In this document: positions 42,114 to 50,970 of the stretch, piece by piece
Layout: every line of letters starts with the position of its first letter
Position numbering within the stretch: position 1 is the first letter of the stretch
Source of the DNA: an uncultured SAR86 cluster bacterium
GTDB taxonomy: Bacteria > Pseudomonadota > Gammaproteobacteria > Magnimaribacterales > D2472
Direction of reading: 5' to 3'
Length of the DNA: 64,000 nt
NCBI GenBank assembly: GCA_902558395.1
Contig: CACEDS010000003.1
Location: 1-64,000 of the forward strand
Program-made: the position numbers and the translations under genes
The notes under the pieces: generated by a model
Seen by the model: only the letters and a program-made list of their open reading frames with translations
Told to the model about the DNA's origin: nothing
Database searches by the model: none

Positions 42114-42557
42114 CTAAGTAAGAATTTTTTCCATTCTTGTATGAGGTATTTTTATATCAGATTCATATGGCTCTATTTCAATATAGCCCAGTGATTTGTA
42201 GAAATCTAAGGCAATATTTCTTGCATTTAATGTGACATATTTTGCTCCCAGTGTTTTAGCTTTATCCTCCAATTTATTAACCATAGACGTTCCAACCCCC
42301 ATTCTCCTAACACCATCAGACACACCCATATATCTTATTTGTGCCTCATATTCATTATTCATGTGAACTCTACCGCAAGCTAAAATTTTTTTAGATATAG
42401 TAATTGCCATAAAATGGTAACTAGAATCTTCGAGGTTATCTTTTAAGGGTATATGCGACATCTTGAGTGGTTTTCTCAATACCTCCCATCTAAAATCATC
42501 ATATTTTTTCCATTCTGCTTCAGTTTTTGGGGATCTGATTTCAATTTGATCCATCAT
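42114..42557 (-). CDS. GNAT-family N-acetyltransferase
   Basis: A 147-residue acetyl-CoA-dependent acyltransferase. The acetyl-CoA loop is RRMGVGTSMVNKLEDKA (Q/RxxGxG/A), with IRYMGVSDGV before it and the final strand ALDFYKSLGYIEI. The N-terminal KYDDFRWEVLRKPLKM matches the ElaA-like/uncharacterised GNAT group. The substrate is unknown. It lies 8 nt after xthA on the same strand. Confidence 0.87.
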   Translation of the reverse strand: MMDQIEIRSPKTEAEWKKYDDFRWEVLRKPLKMSHIPLKDNLEDSSYHFMAITISKKILACGRVHMNNEYEAQIRYMGVSDGVRRMGVGTSMVNKLEDKAKTLGAKYVTLNARNIALDFYKSLGYIEIEPYESDIKIPHTRMEKILT

Positions 42558-42565
42558 TAAGAGAA

Positions 42566-43378
42566 TTAAATATCTAAATCAACCCAGACAGGGCAGTGGT
42601 CTGATGGTTTCTCCATAGCTCTAGCATCATAGTCGATTCCAGTTCCAGATATCGCATGCGTTAAATTATTTGAAACCATAATATGATCAATTCTTAGACC
42701 TCTTTTTGGATTGTCATCAAACATTCTTGATCTGTAGTCAAACCATGAATAAATAGATGATTCATCAGGATTTTCTTTTCTCCATGAATCTGTGAAGCCT
42801 AGGTTTTTGATGCTATTCCACATTTCTCGCTCTTGAGGTTGAAAAGACGTCTTACCATCGCGAAGCCATCTTTTTACATTTTCCGCACCAATTCCAATAT
42901 CGGTATCCTCGGGGGCTACATTAAAATCACCCATAACAATTAAATTCTCTGTTGTTTTTTGCAGTTCTTTGATGTGCTTTTTTAAGTCATCATAATATTT
43001 AATTTTCTTTGGAAATTTTGTTTCATGATTGATATTTTCTCCTTGAGGGAAATAACCATTCATAATTATTATTTCAGAATCCTTTGTTGTAAACGTACAC
43101 TCTATAAACCTTTTTTGATCTTCTAGAGTATCTTTTTTAAAACCTTTTACCGTTTTGATAGGTTTTTCCTTGCTGAGAATAGCAACGCCATAATGACCTT
43201 TTTGACCCCAATATTCTGGATGATAACCAATTTCTTCAATCACATCTAAAGGAAAATCAGGATCATTTACTTTAGTTTCTTGCAGCCCAATTACATCAGG
43301 ATCAAGAGTGTCTCTTAAATGAATAAGTTGATGCGGGCGAGCTCTAATACTATTGATATTGAAAGATATAATTTTCAT
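42566..43378 (-). CDS. xthA: Exodeoxyribonuclease III
   Basis: A 270-residue AP endonuclease/3'-5' exonuclease of base-excision repair. Motifs run in order: SFNINSIRAR, GLQETKVND (metal Glu), GHYGVAILSKEKP, VMGDFNVAPEDTDIG (catalytic Asp/Asn), SWFDYRS and GLRIDHIMVS ending SDHCPVWVDLDI (catalytic His). Length matches ExoIII (268). Confidence 0.95.
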   Translation of the reverse strand: MKIISFNINSIRARPHQLIHLRDTLDPDVIGLQETKVNDPDFPLDVIEEIGYHPEYWGQKGHYGVAILSKEKPIKTVKGFKKDTLEDQKRFIECTFTTKDSEIIIMNGYFPQGENINHETKFPKKIKYYDDLKKHIKELQKTTENLIVMGDFNVAPEDTDIGIGAENVKRWLRDGKTSFQPQEREMWNSIKNLGFTDSWRKENPDESSIYSWFDYRSRMFDDNPKRGLRIDHIMVSNNLTHAISGTGIDYDARAMEKPSDHCPVWVDLDI

Positions 43379-43381
43379 AAT

Positions 43382-45451
43382 TTATCCTACTTTAGAAGCA
43401 AGCAATTTATTATCTAAGTTTAAATAATCATTAATGATATTAGTAGACTCTATTAATAAATAATCTCGTTTAAAATCAATATCGTTATTTGTGTTTTCAT
43501 TCTCTTTATTATTTTCATCCAGATCTTCATAGGTTAAAAATATTTCTAGACCAAGACCTTTCCTTCTTTTATTTTCTATTTGCAAAAGCCAATCCTTTCT
43601 GGCTTCTTTTTCAGATTTTCTAGTTTCTAAATTTAGACTAAGAAGTTTTTTATCTTTATTTAAGTAGTATCTATCTCTTACCTCTCCAAGATATTTTAGG
43701 TTTGGACTGGTAGTTAATCTTTGAGAATATAGATCTTTTATTTCAACAACTTTGTCAGCATCAAAGCTAAATTTCTTATGCCTATATGGTCTAACAGTGT
43801 CCCATTCTAATGCCGTTGGGTATGAACTTTCACCAACAGTTTCAATATCCCAGGTAGAAAGGAGTTCAATATCAGGTATCACGCCTTTATTTTGTGTGCT
43901 AGAACCATCAATACGGTAATACTTCGATTCTGTAATCTTAATCTGACCCTTTGAAATACTTTCTAGGCTCTGAACTGTTCCTTTACCAAATGTTCTTTGA
44001 CCAAGCACAATACCCCTTTGATAATCCTGGATTGCACCAGCAACTATCTCAGAGGCTGATGCTGAATAACGATTAACCAGAACTGCCATTGGTTTCTGCC
44101 ATGCTTGCTCAGCCTTGCTTGAACCATAAGGTTGAATATAGCCAGCCTTATGTTTAACTTGAACTGTTGGGCCAGAGGACACAAACAAGCCAACAATTTT
44201 ATTAGCTTCGATTAATGCACCTCCACCATTATTTCTGAGATCTAAAATAACAGCATCGACACCTTCGATATTAAAATTTTTAAGAATATCCTCTACGTCA
44301 TTACTACTACTTCTATAGTCTGAATCTCTATTTTGATAGGCATTAAAATCAATATAGAAAGAGGGTAAATCTATTATTCCAATCTTATTTCCTTCTTTAG
44401 TTTCTATGATTTTAGATTTAGCAGCTCTATCTTCAAGCTTTATCTCTTCTCTTGTTAAAGTCACTAATTTTCTAGTGCTATCTGCAGAATCAGAGGATAT
44501 GAACTCTATCTCAACTTGGGTTCCTGACTCACCTCTTATTAAATCTACAACTTCATCAATCCTCCAACCTACAACATCAACATATTCTTTATCTTCTGCA
44601 TCTATCTGTCTTATTCTTGTTATTTTATCTTCTGGTAATATTTCTCCAGACTTTTCAGCTGGACCACCAGGTACCAGGCTGACAATTTTTGTGTAGTCAT
44701 CATCGGCACCTAATAGAGCACCAATACCCTCTAACTTAAGACTCATATTCATATCAAAATCTTCTGCTGATCTTGGAGATAAATATGATGAATGTGGGTC
44801 AAATTGATTACTAAGAGTATTTATAGCTATTGAAAAAATATCTTCTTCTTTTTGTTGCTGGATTCTTCTAATTCTATTTTTATATCTTTTTAGTAAAACT
44901 TTATTTGGCTCATCAGACAATGTTTCTGACATTAATGCCACAAGCAAATCATTTTTCGTCTCATTTCTCCATATATTTTTTAGAAGAGCTTCAGATGCAG
45001 GCCATTGGTTGTCTTCATAGTAAATATCTATAAATTCATCTTTTGTAAAATCAAATGAATCTTTTTCAATAAGTTTTATTTGAAATTCAGAAAAGTCTAC
45101 AAGTCTTTCAAAATATAAATTAATTATTAGGTATGCCAGATCTATATCAAAAGATTTTCCTGAATATTGACTTGATTCTTCTTTAAAGTTTTTTATTTCT
45201 GATTCAAGAAAATATAATTTATTTTCATCAAGCCTTTCAATTAATGCACCTATATATTTATTATTAAAGTCATCTTTAACAAAATTCTTTATGTAGTGTT
45301 CTTTTTTTAACTTCTTAAAAACTTCTTTGCTGAGATTAATTTTTTCATCAGTAAGATTAGTAGATATATATTCTTGTGGTTCATAAGTTGAGTTGCCACA
45401 TGAGATTAGGACGACACATACGAAAGACCAAACGAGTTTATTTTTAATCAC
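43382..45451 (-). CDS. prc: Tail-specific (C-terminal processing) protease, lipoprotein form
   Basis: A 689-residue periplasmic S41 peptidase that degrades proteins from non-polar C-termini. A lipobox VLISC puts the acylated Cys at residue 18. The central PDZ domain spans roughly 240-320. The catalytic Ser lies in NRYSASASEIVAG and the Lys in FGKGTVQ. A C-terminal DUF3340-like region (EARKDWLLQIENKRR) matches the long Prc form. The start is GTG at 45451. It lies 3 nt after the acyl-CoA dehydrogenase gene, probably at the end of the carboxylase operon. Confidence 0.93.
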   Translation of the reverse strand: MIKNKLVWSFVCVVLISCGNSTYEPQEYISTNLTDEKINLSKEVFKKLKKEHYIKNFVKDDFNNKYIGALIERLDENKLYFLESEIKNFKEESSQYSGKSFDIDLAYLIINLYFERLVDFSEFQIKLIEKDSFDFTKDEFIDIYYEDNQWPASEALLKNIWRNETKNDLLVALMSETLSDEPNKVLLKRYKNRIRRIQQQKEEDIFSIAINTLSNQFDPHSSYLSPRSAEDFDMNMSLKLEGIGALLGADDDYTKIVSLVPGGPAEKSGEILPEDKITRIRQIDAEDKEYVDVVGWRIDEVVDLIRGESGTQVEIEFISSDSADSTRKLVTLTREEIKLEDRAAKSKIIETKEGNKIGIIDLPSFYIDFNAYQNRDSDYRSSSNDVEDILKNFNIEGVDAVILDLRNNGGGALIEANKIVGLFVSSGPTVQVKHKAGYIQPYGSSKAEQAWQKPMAVLVNRYSASASEIVAGAIQDYQRGIVLGQRTFGKGTVQSLESISKGQIKITESKYYRIDGSSTQNKGVIPDIELLSTWDIETVGESSYPTALEWDTVRPYRHKKFSFDADKVVEIKDLYSQRLTTSPNLKYLGEVRDRYYLNKDKKLLSLNLETRKSEKEARKDWLLQIENKRRKGLGLEIFLTYEDLDENNKENENTNNDIDFKRDYLLIESTNIINDYLNLDNKLLASKVG

Positions 45452-45454
45452 AAG

Positions 45455-46543
45455 TTATAAATTTTGTATTTTTGCAGCTTCTTCTCTAATAGTTTCAGGA
45501 GAACCTAGGTTTTGTCTATTTACTCCAATTCTTTTGAACCAATAATGAATACCCATCAAATCAGTAAAACCCATGCCACCATGAACTTCTGTAGCTTTTT
45601 TGCTTATAACTTTAGAGACTTCCGAAACATGTGATTTTGCATGACAAGCCATCAGTCTTGATTCATCAGGAATATTATCAAAACAATGAGCAGCATGCCA
45701 TACCAATGAGTAACAAGGTTCTAAATCAGATGCCATTTCTGCACACATATGTTTTACTGCTTGAAAAGAACCTATAGCACGACCAAACTGTTTCCTTTCC
45801 TTTGAATATGCAACAGCTTTTCTAATTAGCGCTTCAGATGCTCCTAATGAATCAGCAGCTAATATAATTCTTCCAGCATCGATAGATTTTTTTAATGGCT
45901 CAATATCAGTAATTGAATTTTCAAGAACATCAATTGAAGCATTTTTAAAAATAACCTCCGAGTAGCTTCTAGTTTTATCTACTGTTGTAAGTTTTATAAT
46001 TTCAATATTTTTGTCACTTGTGTCTACAACACCAATTACTCCATTTTCATCTGCCAATAAGAGATGGGATACATCATCAGCATCCAAAACAAAGATTGAT
46101 TTCCCATTGATTTTATTATCTTTAAAAATAAATCCAAAATCATTTCTAGCCGAAATAGACTCTGAAAAACCAACTCCGAACTTATACTTATTTTCTAAAA
46201 TTCCCTTGAGATATTTCTCTTTTTGTTCTGTGTTCCCACCATTTATTAAAGCTATTGGAGCCATCACGTAAGAACTTAGGAAAGAAAATGGTGCTATATT
46301 CTCACCTAGGCTTTGAGATACTGCTGTGGCAAAAAGTAAGTCCAGTCCAAGACCTCCATACTCTTCTGGAATCAACAAAGAGTTAATACCAAGATTAACT
46401 AATCCATTTTTAATATTATTTTTTAAGTCGTGTTCATCATCTTCTATGATTTTTTTTATAATATCTAAAGGAGCATGGTCTTGTAAAAATTTACTTACGT
46501 TATCTTTAAAAAATTCTTGATCTTCTGATAAACCAAAATACAT
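45455..46543 (-). CDS. Acyl-CoA dehydrogenase, second member of an adjacent pair
   Basis: A 362-residue FAD-dependent dehydrogenase-fold protein. It keeps RKQFGRAIGSFQAVKHMCAEMASDL and VHGGMGFTDLMGIHYWFKR but lacks the GGTSxIQ-type end found in its neighbour. That is the pattern of the non-identical subunits of alpha2beta2 acyl-CoA dehydrogenases. The track's TTG start (46597) lies inside the upstream gene. ATG 46543 has AGGAGG 5 nt before it and begins MYFGLSEDQEFF, a proper N-terminus. Confidence 0.87.
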   Translation of the reverse strand: MYFGLSEDQEFFKDNVSKFLQDHAPLDIIKKIIEDDEHDLKNNIKNGLVNLGINSLLIPEEYGGLGLDLLFATAVSQSLGENIAPFSFLSSYVMAPIALINGGNTEQKEKYLKGILENKYKFGVGFSESISARNDFGFIFKDNKINGKSIFVLDADDVSHLLLADENGVIGVVDTSDKNIEIIKLTTVDKTRSYSEVIFKNASIDVLENSITDIEPLKKSIDAGRIILAADSLGASEALIRKAVAYSKERKQFGRAIGSFQAVKHMCAEMASDLEPCYSLVWHAAHCFDNIPDESRLMACHAKSHVSEVSKVISKKATEVHGGMGFTDLMGIHYWFKRIGVNRQNLGSPETIREEAAKIQNL

Positions 46544-46544
46544 T

Positions 46545-47768
46545 TTATACCTCCTGAACCTTTGGCTCACGAGGCATACCCAAACCCCTCTCTGCAATTA
46601 TATTTTTTTGAATTTGACTTGTACCTCCTCCAATTATTAAACCAAGATAGTACATATATAAGAATTGCCACGAGCCTTTATCTCTCAGATGAGGACTGCT
46701 TTCATACAAAGTTCCAATCTCACCCATAACGTCAACAGCAAAACCTTCTAATTCATGTCGGAGCTCAGTTCCATAATACTTTTGAATCATTCCAGCCATT
46801 TTGACATCTTGCCCAGGATTAAGTTTTGCAGACAATACTCTCAACGAGTTTGACTGAAAGGCCATGACTTTTGCCTGTAAAGTCATTAACTTATCTCTAT
46901 AGACAGGAATATCAATTAATTTCTTGCCATTAATGGTCTCCTTTTTCATGATATTGATGAGAGAATTAACCCTATTCATAGTTGCATTAGGATTGGTTAA
47001 TGAACCTCTTTCATGAGTAAGTGTTGCATTAGCTACTGCCCAGCCTTCACCTCTTTTTCCAACAATATTTGCTTCAGGTATCGTCACATTTGTAAAAAAA
47101 ACTTCGTTAAAGCCAGCTTTTAAGGTCATGTCCACTAAGGGCCTAATTTCTATGCCAGGCGTTTCCATTGGAATTAATAAATAACTTATACCAGCATGTT
47201 TTTTTGCCTCTGGTTCCGTTCTCACCAGGCAGAACATCATTTGTGAATATTGAGCAGTGCTAGTCCATATTTTTTGACCATTTATAACCCAATTACCATC
47301 TACTAATTCTCCTTTTGTTTGAAGACTGGCCAAGTCACTTCCAGCATTAGGTTCAGAGTATCCCTGACACCATATAATTTCTCCCAGTAATGTTTTTTCA
47401 ATATATTGTTTTTTTTGTTGTTCAGTGCCCAGTTCAAGAAGAGTTGGAACAAGCATATCTATGCCTTGACCACTCATAGGAGAGGGCACTCCATGATTAG
47501 AAAATTCAGTGGCAATAATTCTATTTTTAATAACGTCACTTTCACCACCATAACCACCATATTCTTTGGGTATAGAACGCGCAAAGTAACCCTCTTTAAT
47601 TAAAATTGATTGCCATTCAGTTCTAGTAATTTTTTTTCCACCAACTTTAGTTATTGGAGTCAATGGTGATTTTGCTTCATCAACAAAGTGAACACCTTCC
47701 CATTTTTTACAAAAGCTTATAACTTCTTTTTTAAAATTTTTATATTCAGGCCCGTAATTAAGATTCAT
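46545..47768 (-). CDS. Acyl-CoA dehydrogenase, first member of an adjacent pair
   Basis: A 407-residue flavoenzyme introducing a 2,3 double bond into an acyl-CoA. It shows WCQGYSEPNAGSDLASLQTKGELVDGNWVINGQKIWTSTAQ (flavin site), LTHERGS (Glu in the position used as base by long and branched-chain types) and GGGTSQIQKNIIAERGLGMP at the C-terminus. In MCAD the residue before GTS is the catalytic Glu; here it is Gly. It is followed at once by the second dehydrogenase gene. Its operon partners suggest a citronellyl-CoA- or isovaleryl-CoA-like substrate. Confidence 0.9.
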   Translation of the reverse strand: MNLNYGPEYKNFKKEVISFCKKWEGVHFVDEAKSPLTPITKVGGKKITRTEWQSILIKEGYFARSIPKEYGGYGGESDVIKNRIIATEFSNHGVPSPMSGQGIDMLVPTLLELGTEQQKKQYIEKTLLGEIIWCQGYSEPNAGSDLASLQTKGELVDGNWVINGQKIWTSTAQYSQMMFCLVRTEPEAKKHAGISYLLIPMETPGIEIRPLVDMTLKAGFNEVFFTNVTIPEANIVGKRGEGWAVANATLTHERGSLTNPNATMNRVNSLINIMKKETINGKKLIDIPVYRDKLMTLQAKVMAFQSNSLRVLSAKLNPGQDVKMAGMIQKYYGTELRHELEGFAVDVMGEIGTLYESSPHLRDKGSWQFLYMYYLGLIIGGGTSQIQKNIIAERGLGMPREPKVQEV

Positions 47769-47788
47769 GTTTTATTCTCATAGATTAT

Positions 47789-48580
47789 TTAGTCCCATTT
47801 AGGATCTCTTTTTTCTAAAAAAGCAGAAATACCTTCTTTAGCATCGTCACTTTTAAAACATTCTGCAATTTGTGTTTGAAGGTAGGGTAAAGCTTCATCA
47901 AAACTCATATTATCCTGATGTGCATATGCTTTTAGTCCTATTTGCATAGTGCCAGGTGCAAGTCCAGAAAGTTCTTTAGCTAAATTATCAACATACTCAT
48001 CAAGTTGATCCCTCTCCACTGATTTATTAATTAATCCCCATTCCTCAGCTTTAGAGGCATCTATATAATTACCCCTCATAATAAAATCTAACCCAGCTCT
48101 TTTTGGCATAACCCTAAATAAACCAGCCATAACCATAAACGGCCATAATCCTCTCTTAATCTCAGGTGCTGAAAATTTTGCATCCTTCACTGCAATTGCA
48201 TGAGTAGCATTCGCGACCATTAAAAGAGCTCCAGCTAGAACAGATCCTTGAATTTTGCATATTACAGGCTTATACAAATGCCTAATCGACAGGCTTAAAT
48301 CATCGTGATTTTCTAATTTTGGAACATTGGATTCAGATTTTGAATTACTTAAGTCTGCACCAGCACAAAAAATATCCCCTTCAGCATCTATTACAACAAC
48401 TCTAATTTTTCTCTCTTGTTTTGCATACGCCAAAGCATAATTAACTTCATTCATCATTACAGTATTGATAGCATTCTTCTTATCAGGCCTATTTAGGGTG
48501 ATTGTCAAAATATTATCTTTAATAATAACTTTGGTTGCTTCAAAAATAAGACCATCCAAAGAAAGTTTCTTATTGCTCAT
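47789..48580 (-). CDS. Enoyl-CoA hydratase family protein (AtuE/LiuC-like position)
   Basis: A 263-residue crotonase-fold protein with LTITLNRPDKKNAINTVMMNEV, AEGDIFCAGADLSN and ICKIQGSVLAGALLMVANATHAIA. In Atu/Liu clusters the enzyme at this position hydrates isohexenyl- or methyl-glutaconyl-CoA. The start overlaps the AtuA-like stop by 11 nt. Substrate assignment is from context only. Confidence 0.87.
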   Translation of the reverse strand: MSNKKLSLDGLIFEATKVIIKDNILTITLNRPDKKNAINTVMMNEVNYALAYAKQERKIRVVVIDAEGDIFCAGADLSNSKSESNVPKLENHDDLSLSIRHLYKPVICKIQGSVLAGALLMVANATHAIAVKDAKFSAPEIKRGLWPFMVMAGLFRVMPKRAGLDFIMRGNYIDASKAEEWGLINKSVERDQLDEYVDNLAKELSGLAPGTMQIGLKAYAHQDNMSFDEALPYLQTQIAECFKSDDAKEGISAFLEKRDPKWD

Positions 48581-50357
48581 AGTTTTTTCCTTTTAGTATT
48601 GAAGAGGGCACTTCTATCATCTTAGCCCTTAGATACTCACCAAGAGATTTGGCTTGGCTATCTAATTTATTATTTGAAGAAACACCATCTTGAAGAATAT
48701 CATGCACATAAAAGTTTAGAGAATGAATATTTGCTAGTTCATATCTATCTATTTTGTAATTTTTTAAATCAGGCAAAAGTTCTTTTAGTTTTTTAACTGT
48801 TAAAAATTTATATAGAAATGCATAGGAAGATAAATCTTTAGCCCAAACACCTAAATTTGCACATCCACCTTTATCTCCTGATCTTGTTCCGTATATTTCT
48901 CCAAAATAAACTTTTGATACTTCTTCTTTTTCTTTAATCTCAGGAATTTTAATTGGTTTCTTTTGATAGTAAATTTCTTCAAAATCAAGTTGACTAGTTG
49001 GAAGAATTTCAATTTTCTTTCCATTGATATTAACGGTTTCCTTAATATATTTGCTGTCTACTAAAGCAGGCCAATAGACTATTACTGGACCATTAGGTTT
49101 AGCAGCACCTCGTGCGAAGAAACCAGGAAAATTTGATAAAGATAATTCAACAATTTTCGCAGTGAAAAGCCTTCCGACTAATTCAGGATTCATTGATTTT
49201 ACAGATATATTAAGGGAAGCCATCGCTTCTTCATTTGTTTTGGGATTATTTTTTTGAGTTTGGTGTAAATCAATAGACACTTCATCAAATTGATCCTTGC
49301 CTCCAATAGAATTAAACAAAGTATCTGTAAATACTTTAGCCTTTTCTTCAATATCAAGTCCGGTGAGTATAATTTCCATCCCGTTCCTATATCCACCAGC
49401 AAGATTAATGCAAACCTTATGTGATGGAGGAGGTGAGCTACCTCTGCATCCAGATACATAAACTCTATCATTTGCAATTTCTTCAATTTTTAAAGTATCA
49501 AAATGAGCAATTACATCAGGGTTGATATATGAAGGAGAACTAATTTCATATAAAAGTTGAGCAGTTACCGTTCCAACAGATACTAATCCTCCGGTATTGG
49601 GGTGCTTGGTAATTGTAAAATTACCATTTTCTTCGATTTCTGCTATTGGATAACCTACATTATTAAAGCTTGGAACTTCCTTAAAAAAAGCATAATTTCC
49701 ACCAGTCGCCTGACACCCACATTCAATAATATGTCCTGCTGCTAATGCTCCAGCTAAAGCATCATAGTTATTTCTATCCCAATTGAATTTCCATGCTGCT
49801 GGACCAATTACAACCGCAGCATCAGTAACTCTTGGACAAACAACAATATCTGCATCATTATCAAGAGCCTCCTTTATACCCCAAGCCCCAAAATAGACAT
49901 TTGCAGTTAAGGGCTCAAATCCAGAATCTTTTAAAGCTTTATCTTTATCCATATTGACAAAATTCTCACCTTGTTGAGATAGTTCATCAATTCTTGGTAT
50001 CAAATCATCACCATCTATATAAGCAACTTTTAAGTCGACAGAAATTTCTTTTAAAATTTTTTCAATTTCATTTGCCATTGATTTTGGGTTTAAACCACCT
50101 GCATTAGTGACAATTTTTATATTTTTAGTTTTACAATCTTCAGCAATTTCTTTTATTTGCTTAAGAAAGGTCCCAACATATCCTTTGTCCTCACCTCTTG
50201 ATAGTTTTTGACTATAAAGAATAGTCATAGTAAGTTCAGCCAGATAATCACCTGTAAGAACATCAATAGGACCGCCGTCCACCATTTCTTTTGCTGCAGA
50301 AAGCTTATCGCCGTAGTATCCACTACAGTTGGCTATTTTTATAACATTATTACCCAA
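48570..50357 (-). CDS. atuA: AtuA-family protein (DUF1446, acyclic terpene utilisation)
   Basis: A 595-residue protein with the AtuA/DUF1446 hallmark IANCSGYYGDKLSAAKEMVDGGPIDVLTGDYLAELTM and IVTNAGGLNPKSMA. The C-terminal domain has GEIYGTRSGDKGGCANLGVWAKD, which is also conserved. AtuA is needed for citronellol/geraniol growth in Pseudomonas but its reaction is not firmly settled. Start is TTG at 50357, 1 nt after the TetR stop, with GGAG upstream; there is no better in-frame start for the conserved N-terminus. Confidence 0.9.
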   Translation of the reverse strand: MGNNVIKIANCSGYYGDKLSAAKEMVDGGPIDVLTGDYLAELTMTILYSQKLSRGEDKGYVGTFLKQIKEIAEDCKTKNIKIVTNAGGLNPKSMANEIEKILKEISVDLKVAYIDGDDLIPRIDELSQQGENFVNMDKDKALKDSGFEPLTANVYFGAWGIKEALDNDADIVVCPRVTDAAVVIGPAAWKFNWDRNNYDALAGALAAGHIIECGCQATGGNYAFFKEVPSFNNVGYPIAEIEENGNFTITKHPNTGGLVSVGTVTAQLLYEISSPSYINPDVIAHFDTLKIEEIANDRVYVSGCRGSSPPPSHKVCINLAGGYRNGMEIILTGLDIEEKAKVFTDTLFNSIGGKDQFDEVSIDLHQTQKNNPKTNEEAMASLNISVKSMNPELVGRLFTAKIVELSLSNFPGFFARGAAKPNGPVIVYWPALVDSKYIKETVNINGKKIEILPTSQLDFEEIYYQKKPIKIPEIKEKEEVSKVYFGEIYGTRSGDKGGCANLGVWAKDLSSYAFLYKFLTVKKLKELLPDLKNYKIDRYELANIHSLNFYVHDILQDGVSSNNKLDSQAKSLGEYLRAKMIEVPSSILKGKNYEQ

Positions 50358-50358
50358 A

Positions 50359-50970
50359 TTAATTCTCCAACCTTATTCCTTTTAAAATAACTTTTGTTAC
50401 TGAATTAGCAGACTTTTCAGGAGATTCATTTATTGATGATCTGTTTTTACTTTTTGCAAACTCTCTGCCAATGCCTCCAAGTAAAATTGCAAATGCATTA
50501 GGATCTATTTTTTGTATTTCATTAGCACTTATGGCCTCAACCAAGAGTTTTTCAGTATACTTTGTAATAAAAGCTTCATGATAATCAATCATCTCAGACG
50601 AGCCATTTATCTTTCCCAAGCCTTTGATATATGCATCAAACTTTGGACCAACAGCCTGATTGACAATGCTTAAATATGTATCAAGTTTGTCTATAGGCGA
50701 TTCAATTTTAGATACTTGCTCCAGTGCACTTTTACCTAATTTCTTTAAGATATTATCCACGGTCATTGTGATTAATTGATCTTTACTTGGAGCAATTTCA
50801 TATAAAGTTCTTAGAGATATTTTCAACTTAGATGCAAGCTCAGACATAGTTAATTCTGGAATGCCTTTCTCTAGCATTTTCTCAAGAGTGCCAATTATCT
50901 CTTTATGTTTTTTAGTTAAAGGCTTTAGTGGTTCTAGTGTTGAGTTATGAATATTTTCTGAATACTGCAT
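50359..50970 (-). CDS. TetR-family transcriptional regulator of the carboxylase operon
   Basis: A 203-residue regulator. The N-terminal helix-turn-helix is IPELTMSELASKLKISLRTLYEIAPSKDQLITMTVDNIL, the TetR pattern. The C-terminal ligand domain is not recognisable. It sits inside the operon between the carboxylase alpha subunit and AtuA, so it probably autoregulates. An acyl-CoA or terpenoid intermediate is a plausible ligand. A matching inverted repeat lies upstream of the first gene (54585-54610). Confidence 0.87.
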   Translation of the reverse strand: MQYSENIHNSTLEPLKPLTKKHKEIIGTLEKMLEKGIPELTMSELASKLKISLRTLYEIAPSKDQLITMTVDNILKKLGKSALEQVSKIESPIDKLDTYLSIVNQAVGPKFDAYIKGLGKINGSSEMIDYHEAFITKYTEKLLVEAISANEIQKIDPNAFAILLGGIGREFAKSKNRSSINESPEKSANSVTKVILKGIRLEN

